Below are positions 15,878 to 23,689 of a DNA stretch of 39,775 nt, one piece after another. The position numbers were made by a program, and so were the translations under genes. The notes beneath the pieces were generated by a model. It did not search any database. It was not told the DNA's origin and saw only the letters and a list, made by a program, of their open reading frames with translations. Every line of letters starts with the position of its first letter. Within the stretch, counting starts at the first letter, position 1. Source of the DNA: Candidatus Crickella caballi (lineage in GTDB: Bacteria > Bacillota > Clostridia > Peptostreptococcales > Anaerovoracaceae); NCBI GenBank assembly GCA_018064665.1, contig JAGHUV010000034.1:1-39775 (forward strand), read 5' to 3'.

Positions 15878-16067
15878 CTTCCATCCCCTTTTCGTATATT
15901 GTTATATGCTGTTCGGCTGAATCAAGGATTTTCCTGCAGTATTCTGCCTCCTTCATACCTTCTTCAAACAGCTTAAGAGATTCCTCAAGTCCTGTGGATT
16001 GCTTGCTTATCTCTGTTGCGGCATTCTGAAGAATAGCCATTGATTCTGTAAAGCTTTTCTCAGACAT
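15870..16067 (-). CDS. xseB: exodeoxyribonuclease VII small subunit
   Basis: A 65-residue protein of XseB type: two amphipathic helices, with the conserved core SFTESMAILQ and LEESLKLFEEGM seen in the family. Several copies bind each XseA to form the single-strand-specific exonuclease. It starts 3 bases after xseA, with AAGGAA from the end of xseA as ribosome binding site, and overlaps ispA by 8 bases. It is short but well supported by motif and position. Confidence 0.94.
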   Translation of the reverse strand: MSEKSFTESMAILQNAATEISKQSTGLEESLKLFEEGMKEAEYCRKILDSAEQHITIYEKGMEDA

Positions 16068-16070
16068 TTA

Positions 16071-17222
16071 TTAATTCCTTTCAATATCACTTACTATAGC
16101 CTTCAATGTGCCGTCGTGCATTCTGATTACTACATTATCGTCAATCTTTACATCATCGACACTCTTGATTACATTTCCATCACTGTCAAATAATGCGGAA
16201 TAGCCTTTTCCAAGTATATTTCTCGGATCGTTTTCTTTAAGAGTAATTACCGCTTTGTCAATGCTGTTTCCTGCATCATTAAGCTTGTTTCTCATGTAGG
16301 AGCACACAAGCCTGGACCTTGTGTCCAGAAGATTACGTTCTGATTGTATCTTCAATTTGACCGATTCAATGAGTTGATATTTGGCGTCTTCAATGAAATC
16401 TCTGAGCTCAAAGGTATTCATTACGGCCATGTCTGCAGCAGCTGTCGGTGTTTCCGCTCTGGCATCGGCGACAAAGTCACTGATCGAAACATCGGATTCA
16501 TGTCCGACTGCGCTTATTACAGGAATCTCGGATGCAAAGATGGTTCTAGCGACATTTTCATCGTTAAATGCCATAAGATCCTCGGCAGAACCGCCGCCTC
16601 TTCCGACAATCAGCGTGTCGATCCGAAGCCCGTTTTTGTTAAGATTGTTGGCAAGAACGATGTTCTCGCAAATACTTCCGGGCGCTCCGATTCCCTGCAC
16701 CTGAGTCGGGAAAATCAGAATATCCGTGAGATTGTTCTTAGCTGTTATGATCTTCTTAATATCTTCGATTGCAGCTCCTGTAGAAGAAGTTACAATACCC
16801 ACTCTCAATGGGAATTCAGGTATCGGCTTCTTGTGCCTTGTATCGAAAAGGCCTTCATCTTCAAGCAGCTTCTTTACTCTGTTGTATTCCGCCATCAGAT
16901 CGCCTTCTCCGACAGCTTCAACGTATCTGACACTGAATGAATAGCTTCCGCCCTTGGCATAAGGACTTATGTCGCCGAGAAGAATGACCTTCTTGCCGTT
17001 TTCAAGAAGCTTCATGTCAATATTTGCGGCATTTGAGGCCCATATTGCGCATTTAAGCATGCTGCCTGCGTCCTTCACTGTGAAGTAATAATGCGGACCG
17101 CTTTTGCCGAAGCCCGAGATTTCACCTTCAATAGGAATGTTCCTGAGATTATAGTCGTCTCTCAGCTTCTTGGATATATATTCATTAACTTGTGTTACAG
17201 AATACGCTTTATTCATTTTCAT
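16071..17222 (-). CDS. xseA: exodeoxyribonuclease VII large subunit
   Basis: A 383-residue catalytic subunit of exonuclease VII. The N-terminal OB-fold has VTQVNEYI and PIEGEISGF (25-33). The catalytic domain carries VGRGGGSAEDL and the SAVGHESDVSISDFVAD segment, then TPTAAAD, all hallmark XseA motifs. A coiled-coil stretch follows near 265-315. Two in-frame ATGs exist (17222 and 17216); both overlap the end of the TsaD-like gene, by 14 or 8 bases. It is slightly shorter than E. coli XseA (456 residues), mainly in the coiled-coil region, as is common in clostridia. Confidence 0.95.
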   Translation of the reverse strand: MKMNKAYSVTQVNEYISKKLRDDYNLRNIPIEGEISGFGKSGPHYYFTVKDAGSMLKCAIWASNAANIDMKLLENGKKVILLGDISPYAKGGSYSFSVRYVEAVGEGDLMAEYNRVKKLLEDEGLFDTRHKKPIPEFPLRVGIVTSSTGAAIEDIKKIITAKNNLTDILIFPTQVQGIGAPGSICENIVLANNLNKNGLRIDTLIVGRGGGSAEDLMAFNDENVARTIFASEIPVISAVGHESDVSISDFVADARAETPTAAADMAVMNTFELRDFIEDAKYQLIESVKLKIQSERNLLDTRSRLVCSYMRNKLNDAGNSIDKAVITLKENDPRNILGKGYSALFDSDGNVIKSVDDVKIDDNVVIRMHDGTLKAIVSDIERN

Positions 17223-18177
17223 ATATTCTGCGGCAAAGCAATGCTGTTCCTACAGCATTATCACCGCAAAGTTCAGGTTCTCCAAACTTAAAATCAGGTA
17301 AATAATTTGAATTTTTATAGTCTTTAATTAACTTGGTTATTCGGCTTCTGATGCTTGTACTTGCACCTACTCCGCCGGCTATCCATACTGTATCAACTTT
17401 GTATGCAGCTGATAATTCTGTAAGGTTCCTGAAAACCAGCTCTGCAATTTTATCGAAAAGCTCTGATATTACAGGCTTAATTTTTTCTTCATCATATGAA
17501 TCGACAAGCCTCATAAGCTTAGTCTCAATACCTGACAGATTAAAATATCCGTCAGCATATTTAATCTTAGGAAGAACACATTCATCGGATTCATATTCAC
17601 TCGCTATTATGTCGAGGAACTTTCCGGATGGAAACTGAAATCCCATTGCAACACCTGTTCGATCAAGCAGCTGACCTATACTTATGTCCCTGGTTCCACC
17701 TATAATCTCCATGGAGTATCCTGCATCGTCTTTATTGCAAAGCAATATTTCCGACGTTCCTCCGCTGAAATGGCAGAAAATGCATCTGTCTGTGTTCTCT
17801 TTCTCAAGTACAGCAGCAGCATGACCTTCCTGGTGTGAGAAGCTATACAGCTCAAGCGAGAGCGCCGCCGATATTTCCTTTGCTGCATTTATACCCGCAA
17901 GAAAGCATGGCATATATGAATTCTCAATGCGTCTTGGAGTTGCCGAAACTCCGACAGCAGCAATATCACCTGCAGCTACTGTATCAAATGCTTCATATAT
18001 AAAATCGGGCAAAGCATTTGAATGTTGGAAAAAGGCATCGGATTGCCTAAGTCCTCTCTCGCCCGATTTAACATTAAGAAATTCAGACCTGTTATAGACA
18101 ATGTCACCACTATTATCTACAACAGATACAGATGTCTTGTAATTAGATGTATCGATTCCCAGAAAAAGCTTTTTCAT
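17209..18177 (-). CDS. TsaD/Kae1-like paralogue (ASKHA fold, 'O-sialoglycoprotein endopeptidase' family)
   Basis: A 322-residue protein of the Kae1/TsaD (peptidase M22) superfamily, clearly divergent from canonical TsaD. It keeps the nucleotide-binding GIDTS (7-11), the metal-site pair His115 and His119 in SHQEGH, FSGG at 137-140, an AGGV loop and a C-terminal GDNAVG. The usual TSCDET and VSGGHT signatures are altered. TsaD makes t6A37 in tRNA; a cell needs one canonical copy, expected elsewhere, so this copy's role is unknown. The start at 18177 is favoured by a TAATG junction with nusB; an ATG two codons earlier (18183) is possible. Its slot between nusB and xseA is where B. subtilis has folD. 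Confidence 0.8.
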   Translation of the reverse strand: MKKLFLGIDTSNYKTSVSVVDNSGDIVYNRSEFLNVKSGERGLRQSDAFFQHSNALPDFIYEAFDTVAAGDIAAVGVSATPRRIENSYMPCFLAGINAAKEISAALSLELYSFSHQEGHAAAVLEKENTDRCIFCHFSGGTSEILLCNKDDAGYSMEIIGGTRDISIGQLLDRTGVAMGFQFPSGKFLDIIASEYESDECVLPKIKYADGYFNLSGIETKLMRLVDSYDEEKIKPVISELFDKIAELVFRNLTELSAAYKVDTVWIAGGVGASTSIRSRITKLIKDYKNSNYLPDFKFGEPELCGDNAVGTALLCRRIYENE

Positions 18178-18578
18178 TACCATGCATCATTAGCTTTATC
18201 AACTTTGCTCAGTACAGAATTGATAAAAGCGTACGATTTCTCATCACCGTACTTCTTACCGAGTTCGACAGCTTCGTTAATGGATACGCTTCTTGGAACA
18301 TCCTCACAGAAAAGCATTTCTGCAACAGCTGTTCTGAGAATAGCAAGGTCAGCCTTGGCAATTCTGCTTGGTGACCAGTTGCTTGTATTTTTGAAAATAG
18401 TTTCATCGATTTCAGAGATATGGTCTCTGATTATTTCCAGAACATTTACAGCCTGCTTCTTGGAAAGAACGCTGAGGCTCTCATCGATCGGTGAAAGCTT
18501 CTCATAATCAAATTCTTCAGCAATATCCATCTGATATACCAGCTGCATTGTCTTTTCTCTAATCTCTTCTCTTGTCAT
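18177..18578 (-). CDS. nusB: transcription antitermination factor NusB
   Basis: A 133-residue all-helical NusB, which binds boxA RNA with NusE (S10) in rRNA antitermination. Family signatures are REKTMQLVYQMD at the start, the central LAILRTAVAEML, and the C-terminal PRSVSINEAVELGKKYG and FINSVL segments. The ATG is one base after the asp23 stop. Its stop forms TAATG with the TsaD-like gene. The asp23-nusB-xseA order is the conserved Firmicute arrangement. Confidence 0.96.
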   Translation of the reverse strand: MTREEIREKTMQLVYQMDIAEEFDYEKLSPIDESLSVLSKKQAVNVLEIIRDHISEIDETIFKNTSNWSPSRIAKADLAILRTAVAEMLFCEDVPRSVSINEAVELGKKYGDEKSYAFINSVLSKVDKANDAW

Positions 18579-18579
18579 T

Positions 18580-18948
18580 TTACACCCTAACTCTGTCTAT
18601 ACCTTCTACCGCAATATTTACTTTATCGACCTTAAGTCCCGTCCTGCTTTCAATTGCATTTTTGACCTTGGACTGGAGATCGTATGACAGTTGAGGAATG
18701 TTGACACCGTAGAATACGTTGATGTGTATTCCAACGATCAGTTTATCCTCATCTCTGCTGATCTTAATGCCGGAATTTGGTGATTCTTTGCCCAAAACCA
18801 TTTTGTTCAGGTTCTCGGCAATACCGGTCTCTATGAGACGGCTTACTCCATCTTCAGCTCTTACCGAATCCGAGACAATCGAAATGATTTCGATATCTTC
18901 AATCGATTTAGCTTCCGGATTGCTTGATTTGCTTACATGATCGCTCAA
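18580..18948 (-). CDS. Asp23/Gls24 family envelope stress protein (YqhY-like)
   Basis: A 122-residue Asp23/Gls24-domain protein. The family pattern is visible in IVSDSVRAEDGV, IKISRDEDKLIVGIHINVFYG and the PQLSYDLQSKVKNAIE helix ending in VNIAVEGI. B. subtilis YqhY occupies the same place before nusB and is linked to control of acetyl-CoA carboxylase activity; other members respond to envelope stress. The start is TTG (18946-18948) directly after the stop of the upstream gene, with GGAAGA giving about 6-base spacing. No in-frame ATG exists nearby, so the TTG seems right. Confidence 0.85.
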   Translation of the reverse strand: MSDHVSKSSNPEAKSIEDIEIISIVSDSVRAEDGVSRLIETGIAENLNKMVLGKESPNSGIKISRDEDKLIVGIHINVFYGVNIPQLSYDLQSKVKNAIESRTGLKVDKVNIAVEGIDRVRV

Positions 18949-19836
18949 TTATTCTTCCGACTCTTTCTCTTTAATTACTATCCTGACTTTTTCTATTCTT
19001 CTGTCTTTGACTTCAAGGATAGTAAACTCAAAGTTCTCATATCTGATAGCTCTGTATGAAGTGTTTTCCTTAGGAATTTCACCCATCAGGTCTATTATGA
19101 AGCCTCCGATGGTCTCGCTGTTCTCTGATACAAGCGTAACTCCCGCTTCATCTTCGAGATCATCAAGATATACGTTTCCGTCTACAACGTATTCGTTATC
19201 GCTTATCTTGTCGATTACTCTGTCTTCTTCATCAAATTCGTCATCTATGTCTCCGAAGATCTGCTCGATTATGTCTTCAACGGTTACAATGCCGCTGAAT
19301 CCACCGTATTCATCGATAAGTATTGCCATATGATGACGAAGCTTCTGTAATTCTATAAATAATGAATCTACATTCTTGGTTTCAGGAACATAATATACCG
19401 GTCTCAAAAGATCCTTGATAACAACGTTGTCAAAGCCATTAAGACTTGCAGTCATTAGATAATCTTTGATGTGGAGAATACCGATTATATTATCGGGATC
19501 ATCCTCATAAACAGGTATTCTTGAATGTTTCATTTCGACAAGCTCGTCAAAGTATTCTGAGCGGTCGTCGTTTACATCAATCATGAATACATCAGTTCTC
19601 GGCGTCATAATTTCATATGCAAGAAGATCGTCAAACTCAAATATCGAGTCAATCATTCGGCGACCTTCCTTGTTGATTTCGCCGGTTTCTTCAACCTTGT
19701 CAAGCATTGAAGTGAGCTCGTTCTGCACAGAACGAAGGTCAACATATTTCTTTATAAAGAAAATCAATGCAGCAACAAGAAGAATTATTGCAATTATCAT
19801 TATCCAGATTATACTGGGCAGACTGTCAGACGACAT
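18949..19836 (-). CDS. CorC/HlyC-type CBS-pair protein with a single membrane anchor
   Basis: A 295-residue protein with one N-terminal membrane helix (about 8-29), a short coiled linker, a CBS pair beginning around MTPRTDVF (about 78-205, with the conserved RIPVYEDD and DEYGGFSGIVTVEDIIE), and a C-terminal CorC_HlyC domain (about 215-290, YVVDGNVYLDDL). Close relatives called 'hemolysin' or CNNM/CorC magnesium transporters carry a four-helix DUF21 domain at the N-terminus; that domain is absent here. It therefore keeps the nucleotide-sensing module on a simple anchor. The ATG follows AAAGGAG. A role in divalent-cation homeostasis is only a family-based guess. Confidence 0.83.
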   Translation of the reverse strand: MSSDSLPSIIWIMIIAIILLVAALIFFIKKYVDLRSVQNELTSMLDKVEETGEINKEGRRMIDSIFEFDDLLAYEIMTPRTDVFMIDVNDDRSEYFDELVEMKHSRIPVYEDDPDNIIGILHIKDYLMTASLNGFDNVVIKDLLRPVYYVPETKNVDSLFIELQKLRHHMAILIDEYGGFSGIVTVEDIIEQIFGDIDDEFDEEDRVIDKISDNEYVVDGNVYLDDLEDEAGVTLVSENSETIGGFIIDLMGEIPKENTSYRAIRYENFEFTILEVKDRRIEKVRIVIKEKESEE

Positions 19837-19870
19837 ATTTTACTCCTTTACAATAACATAATAAGGTAAA

Positions 19871-21097
19871 CTATTTCTTCATTCTGAGAATGAAGTCAAT
19901 TTCAGGTTTTCTTTTTAATCTTAATTTAATTATTTGCTGAGGATGAGGTGCAGACTGTATAGGATTCATTTCCTCATCATACATTTCCTCAATGTATTCC
20001 TCATAATATTCGGTTCCAGGTCCGAAAATCTCGATTGTATCACCGATTGAGAACTTATTACGTTGCTCAACTATTACAAGGTCATTCTCTGTATCAAAGC
20101 CCTTGACAAGTCCTACGAAAGAATAATCTCTCGTATAAGCGCTTGTAAGATAGTTCTGATCCTTATCCGTAGGCTTGTTGTAATAGAATCCGTGCGTGAA
20201 TTCACGATGGCTTGCCTTGCAAAGCTCCTTAAAGTATTTCTCGTCATACTCATAGTTCTCGGGATCTTCAAGATACTTGTCTATTGCTGCTCTGTATGCC
20301 GAAACAACAGTTGCAACATAGTACATGCTCTTCATTCTTCCTTCGATCTTAAAGGAAGTTACACCCGCATTGACAAGGTCAGGTATGCAGTCGATCATGC
20401 ATAAATCTCTTGAATTGAGTATGTAGCTACCCCTCGCATCCTCCTCGATAGGATAATACTCTCCCGGTCTTTGCTCTTCGACAAGAGAATATTTCCATCT
20501 GCACGGGTGTGTGCAAGCGCCTCTGTTGGCATCTCTTCCGGCCATAAAATTGCTGAGAAGGCATCTGCCGGAATAAGAAATGCACATTGCACCATGCATA
20601 AATGCTTCGATTTCAATGTCATCAGGAAGGTTTGCTCTCATGAATGAAAGCTCTTCAAGACTCATCTCTCTTGCCGTAACGATACGTTTTACTCCCTGCT
20701 CAACCCAGAAACCGGCAGTTACATAGTTTGTAGTGTTGGCCTGAGTTGAAAGATGAAGCTCTGCATCAGGAATCTGTTCCCTGATAAGCTTCATAACTCC
20801 CGGATCCGACACGATGAAAGCGTCGATAGGGATTTCCCTGATTTTGCCGATATAATCGCGCAAAAGCGGAATATCGTCGTTGTGCGGGTATATGTTTATA
20901 GTCATATATCCCCTGCAGCCATGCTCATGAATAAAGTCCATAGCTTCGGCAATTTCAGGTACGCTGAGATTGCCTGCTCCCGCTCTGAGGCTGAACATTT
21001 CGCCGCCGAAGTATACTGCATCAGCACCGTACATTATCGCTGTTTTCAGTTTTTCCATATCTCCCGCAGGTGCGAGAAGCTCAAGTTTATTATTCAT
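19871..21097 (-). CDS. peptidase U32 family protein, tRNA 5-hydroxyuridine synthesis (TrhP/YrrO-like)
   Basis: A 408-residue U32 family protein. It has the N-terminal LLAPAGDMEKLKTAI, the YGADAVYFGG barrel segment, EAFMHGAMC (165-172), and four cysteines (172, 179, 195, 199) in the Cx6C...Cx3C pattern expected to bind an Fe-S cluster. The following NSRDLCMID and FKIEGRMKS are diagnostic. In B. subtilis the homologues YrrN/YrrO (TrhP) hydroxylate U34 of tRNAs, and the next enzyme, TrmR, methylates it. Here the gene overlaps trmR by 8 bases, which fits that pathway. 'Peptidase' is a historical label. Only one U32 gene is present, whereas B. subtilis has two in tandem. Confidence 0.87.
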   Translation of the reverse strand: MNNKLELLAPAGDMEKLKTAIMYGADAVYFGGEMFSLRAGAGNLSVPEIAEAMDFIHEHGCRGYMTINIYPHNDDIPLLRDYIGKIREIPIDAFIVSDPGVMKLIREQIPDAELHLSTQANTTNYVTAGFWVEQGVKRIVTAREMSLEELSFMRANLPDDIEIEAFMHGAMCISYSGRCLLSNFMAGRDANRGACTHPCRWKYSLVEEQRPGEYYPIEEDARGSYILNSRDLCMIDCIPDLVNAGVTSFKIEGRMKSMYYVATVVSAYRAAIDKYLEDPENYEYDEKYFKELCKASHREFTHGFYYNKPTDKDQNYLTSAYTRDYSFVGLVKGFDTENDLVIVEQRNKFSIGDTIEIFGPGTEYYEEYIEEMYDEEMNPIQSAPHPQQIIKLRLKRKPEIDFILRMKK

Positions 21098-21749
21098 TAA
21101 ATTTAATCAAAGCAAGACCGTCTCCGCTGCTCAGCATGGAAACAGTCAAATCTTCCCTTTCGTTGATATAGTCAAGAAATTGTTTCATATATTTGATGTT
21201 TGTTCTGTGTCTTTTGCCGCCCTCATAAGAGCGATCTACGATCCATCCTCTCATAAGGATGTTATCGCATACAACAAAAGCTCCGGGTCTGCAAAGCTGC
21301 TCTGCCCTGTCGAAAAACTCTTTGTAATGGCTTTTGCCCGCATCAATGAAGACAAAATCGTATGGATCATCTTTACGTTCTTCAATAAGCTTATCCAGCA
21401 TTTCAACAGCATCGCCTTTGAGGAACTCTATGCGTTCACCCTCGGGATATGATTCGAAATTGCGTGTTGCCACAGGAATCATTACAGGACCTCTGTCAAT
21501 TGTTGTAATCCTGGCATTAGGCAAAGCTTTGGCAAAGAATAAAGCTGAATAACCATACGCTGTGCCGATCTCAAGGATGTGCTCAGGCTGAAGCTGTTTA
21601 AGAAGAATGCTGAGTATGCTTTCTGTTTCCCTTAAAATCAGAGGAACATTGTTGGCTTCATTCTCAGCTCTGAGTTCTGCCAGATCTTTATCCAAAGGCT
21701 TATAGTAGCTGTTAAGGAAATCTGTAACTTTATCATTTGTGATGTTCAT
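21090..21749 (-). CDS. trmR: tRNA 5-hydroxyuridine O-methyltransferase TrmR (YrrM-like)
   Basis: A 219-residue class I O-methyltransferase. The SAM motif EIGTAYGYSALFFAKALP lies near residues 70-87, the acidic motif II in TTIDRG, and DFVFIDAGKSHYKEFFD provides the metal-binding aspartate typical of the COMT-like family. The closest known context is B. subtilis yrrM (trmR), which converts ho5U34 to mo5U34 in tRNA. The neighbours are the same: mltG (yrrL) before and a U32 gene (yrrO-like) after. It starts in a TAATG overlap with mltG. A small-molecule substrate would be the alternative, but the context argues for tRNA. Confidence 0.85.
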   Translation of the reverse strand: MNITNDKVTDFLNSYYKPLDKDLAELRAENEANNVPLILRETESILSILLKQLQPEHILEIGTAYGYSALFFAKALPNARITTIDRGPVMIPVATRNFESYPEGERIEFLKGDAVEMLDKLIEERKDDPYDFVFIDAGKSHYKEFFDRAEQLCRPGAFVVCDNILMRGWIVDRSYEGGKRHRTNIKYMKQFLDYINEREDLTVSMLSSGDGLALIKFNE

Positions 21750-22741
21750 TATTCGTCCTTTTCCTTTTCAGCCTGCTTAGCTTCACAAGCCTTTTTGTAT
21801 TCAGCCTTAAGCGATTTATATTCGTCCTTATCTGCAGTAAATACATGTGTTCCGTCTAATTTCTTATTAAGAACATAGTATGTATTTTCAGATTCTTCCG
21901 GATATAATGCCGCTTTAATTGATTCTATTCCCGGCGAGCATAACGGTTTATCAGGGAATCCCCCGTCAAAGTCCATGCCTAGTTCGAGTCTGTTATGAAT
22001 AACAGCCGAAATAGCAGCTCTTTCCTTGTCGATCGATGTCTCCTTCTCGATCATTGATGCAATGATGAGAATTTCTCTGACACTGTGACCCGATTCTTCT
22101 GCTCTCGCCTTATATTCTTCGGTAAAGTGAGTTCCGAATTCGTTGAGGAAAGTAGTAATAATCATTGCCGCATTGGCATCAGGACTCATCTCATATGTGC
22201 CCGGGAAAAGATATCCTTCAATCGCATCTGCTCCACTTACATCGGAATCGATAAAATCGAAAATACTGAAATCCACCTCTGAGGCTATCTTCATAAACTC
22301 CTCTTTATCACAGAAGCCTGCCTGATCAAGTGCCTCAGCAGTCTGTTTCACAGTAAGACCCGCCGGAATCTCATAACCGGATTCGGTGGTTACACCGTTA
22401 ACCAGCGTTTCAGCAATATTTCTGAAATTCATGCATGGCGAAAGAAAGTATTTACCGGCCTGAAACTTTCCCTTGAAGTTGAGAATATCAGACAGAAATA
22501 CAAATCTTGATGCATCACCTATAACTCCGCTTTCAACCAGCTTATCGGCAATCTCCTCAATGCTGTCCCCCTGGCTGATTGTAACATTGGTATATGTATT
22601 GTCAGTCCTGTCATAAGGTTGCTGCAGTGCTGTCAATACAGCAACAACAGTCAGAAGGATAGCAAGGATAATAATTGAAATGATAAGAGTGATCTTGATC
22701 TTCCTGTTATTCTTTTTTTCAGATACCCGAATATCAGTCAT
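21749..22741 (-). CDS. mltG: endolytic peptidoglycan transglycosylase MltG (YceG-like)
   Basis: A 330-residue bitopic membrane protein: a short basic cytoplasmic tail, one membrane helix (about 16-38), an extracytoplasmic LysM-like subdomain (about 50-125) and the YceG catalytic domain. The catalytic glutamate is in ASMIEKETS (about residue 228), followed by the typical IHNRLELGM and LCSPGIESIKAAL motifs. MltG cleaves nascent glycan strands and sets their length. The start at 22741, one base after the efp stop, is preferred over an earlier in-frame start at 22843 because the extra 34 residues would run inside efp and precede the normal N-terminus. Confidence 0.93.
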   Translation of the reverse strand: MTDIRVSEKKNNRKIKITLIISIIILAILLTVVAVLTALQQPYDRTDNTYTNVTISQGDSIEEIADKLVESGVIGDASRFVFLSDILNFKGKFQAGKYFLSPCMNFRNIAETLVNGVTTESGYEIPAGLTVKQTAEALDQAGFCDKEEFMKIASEVDFSIFDFIDSDVSGADAIEGYLFPGTYEMSPDANAAMIITTFLNEFGTHFTEEYKARAEESGHSVREILIIASMIEKETSIDKERAAISAVIHNRLELGMDFDGGFPDKPLCSPGIESIKAALYPEESENTYYVLNKKLDGTHVFTADKDEYKSLKAEYKKACEAKQAEKEKDE

Positions 22742-22742
22742 C

Positions 22743-23303
22743 TTACTTGGATCTTCCGAGGTACTCTCCTGTTCTTGTGTCGATCTGAATTCTTTCTCCC
22801 TCGTTAATGAAGATAGGAACCTGAACAACAGCGCCGGTCTCAACAGTTGCAGCCTTAGTAACGTTAGTAGCTGTGTCGCCCTTTACGCCAGGCTCAGTCT
22901 CAACAACCTCGAGGTCAACGAAGTTAGGAGCTTCTACTGTGAAAGCGTTCTCTTTGTAGAACTTAACAGTTGCCATGTCGTTCTCTCTGATGTACTTAAC
23001 AGCATCAGCAACGAGCTCTGCAGTAAGAGGAACCTGATCGTAAGTATCTACATCCATGAAGTAGTAGAGTTCTCCATCATTGTAGAGATACTGCATCTGC
23101 TTAGTCTCAATGTGAGCCTTAGGGAACTTGTCGTTAGGGTTGAAAGCTTCTTCTCTTGTAGCTCCTGTAAGAATGTTTCTGTACTTTGTTCTTACGAAAG
23201 CTGCGCCCTTACCAGGCTTAACATGCTGGAATGACAGAACAACATGTGGCTTGCCATTCATCTCAAATGTTACACCGTTTCTGAAATCACTTGCATAAAT
23301 CAT
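22743..23303 (-). CDS. efp: translation elongation factor P
   Basis: A 186-residue EF-P with three beta-barrel domains, which relieves ribosome stalling at polyproline. The domain I loop has [12 protein letters not shown], placing the tip lysine at residue 32. This is the same position as the 5-aminopentanolated Lys32 of B. subtilis EF-P; the enzymes for any modification are not in this window. The C-terminal [15 protein letters not shown] is the family signature. Codon choice is strongly biased, as expected of an abundant protein, and AGAGAGGT precedes the ATG. Confidence 0.97.
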   Translation of the reverse strand: MIYASDFRNGVTFEMNGKPHVVLSFQHVKPGKGAAFVRTKYRNILTGATREEAFNPNDKFPKAHIETKQMQYLYNDGELYYFMDVDTYDQVPLTAELVADAVKYIRENDMATVKFYKENAFTVEAPNFVDLEVVETEPGVKGDTATNVTKAATVETGAVVQVPIFINEGERIQIDTRTGEYLGRSK

Positions 23304-23346
23304 AATTATTTACCTCTCTTTGATTTATATAAAATTAATTTATAAA

Positions 23347-23679
23347 CTATTTAGTCATGCCGATTGCTTCGCCGATAATTCCGAATACATCATTCATCAT
23401 CACTGACAGAGCTCCTTCTGCCTGGATGTATGATGCTGCCAAAGGCTTGGTAGCAATCATTGTGCTTAAGCTTGTAATTTTGCTCATAACCGAAGGATCA
23501 ACTTCCTTGCCGGACATCTGAGCAGTCTGAATCTCGATCTGCATGCTCTGAAGGTCCTTGAGCATTGATGAAATCTGCTCATCCTTGTCTACTTCCTGAC
23601 GAAGTCTGTCGAAGTTAATAAACTCCTGCGACTCTTTGATTGCCTTTGCCAGTGAATGAGCCTCGTCATATACGTTCAT
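23347..23679 (-). CDS. YlbF/YmcA family regulator
   Basis: A 110-residue helical protein of the YlbF/YmcA family. The pattern is visible in AHSLAKAIKESQEF, the acidic KDEQISSMLKDLQSMQ helix and the long C-terminal helix. B. subtilis YlbF, YmcA and YaaT form the Y-complex, which steers RNase Y in mRNA maturation and affects competence, biofilm and sporulation. The start at 23679 is set by AGGAGG (23686-23691) with 6-base spacing; an ATG at 23685 would touch the ribosome binding site. It directly follows the RNase J gene, an apt neighbour for an RNA-decay factor. Confidence 0.85.
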   Translation of the reverse strand: MNVYDEAHSLAKAIKESQEFINFDRLRQEVDKDEQISSMLKDLQSMQIEIQTAQMSGKEVDPSVMSKITSLSTMIATKPLAASYIQAEGALSVMMNDVFGIIGEAIGMTK

Positions 23680-23689
23680 ACACATCCTC

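Noticed and set aside
16344-16940. Plus-strand open frame of about 198 codons opposite xseA
   Set aside because: Fully inside the conserved XseA catalytic region; no ribosome binding site or motif.
17209-18177. Canonical TsaD
   Set aside because: The TSCDET and VSGGHT signatures are missing even though the fold motifs remain, so I called it a paralogue.
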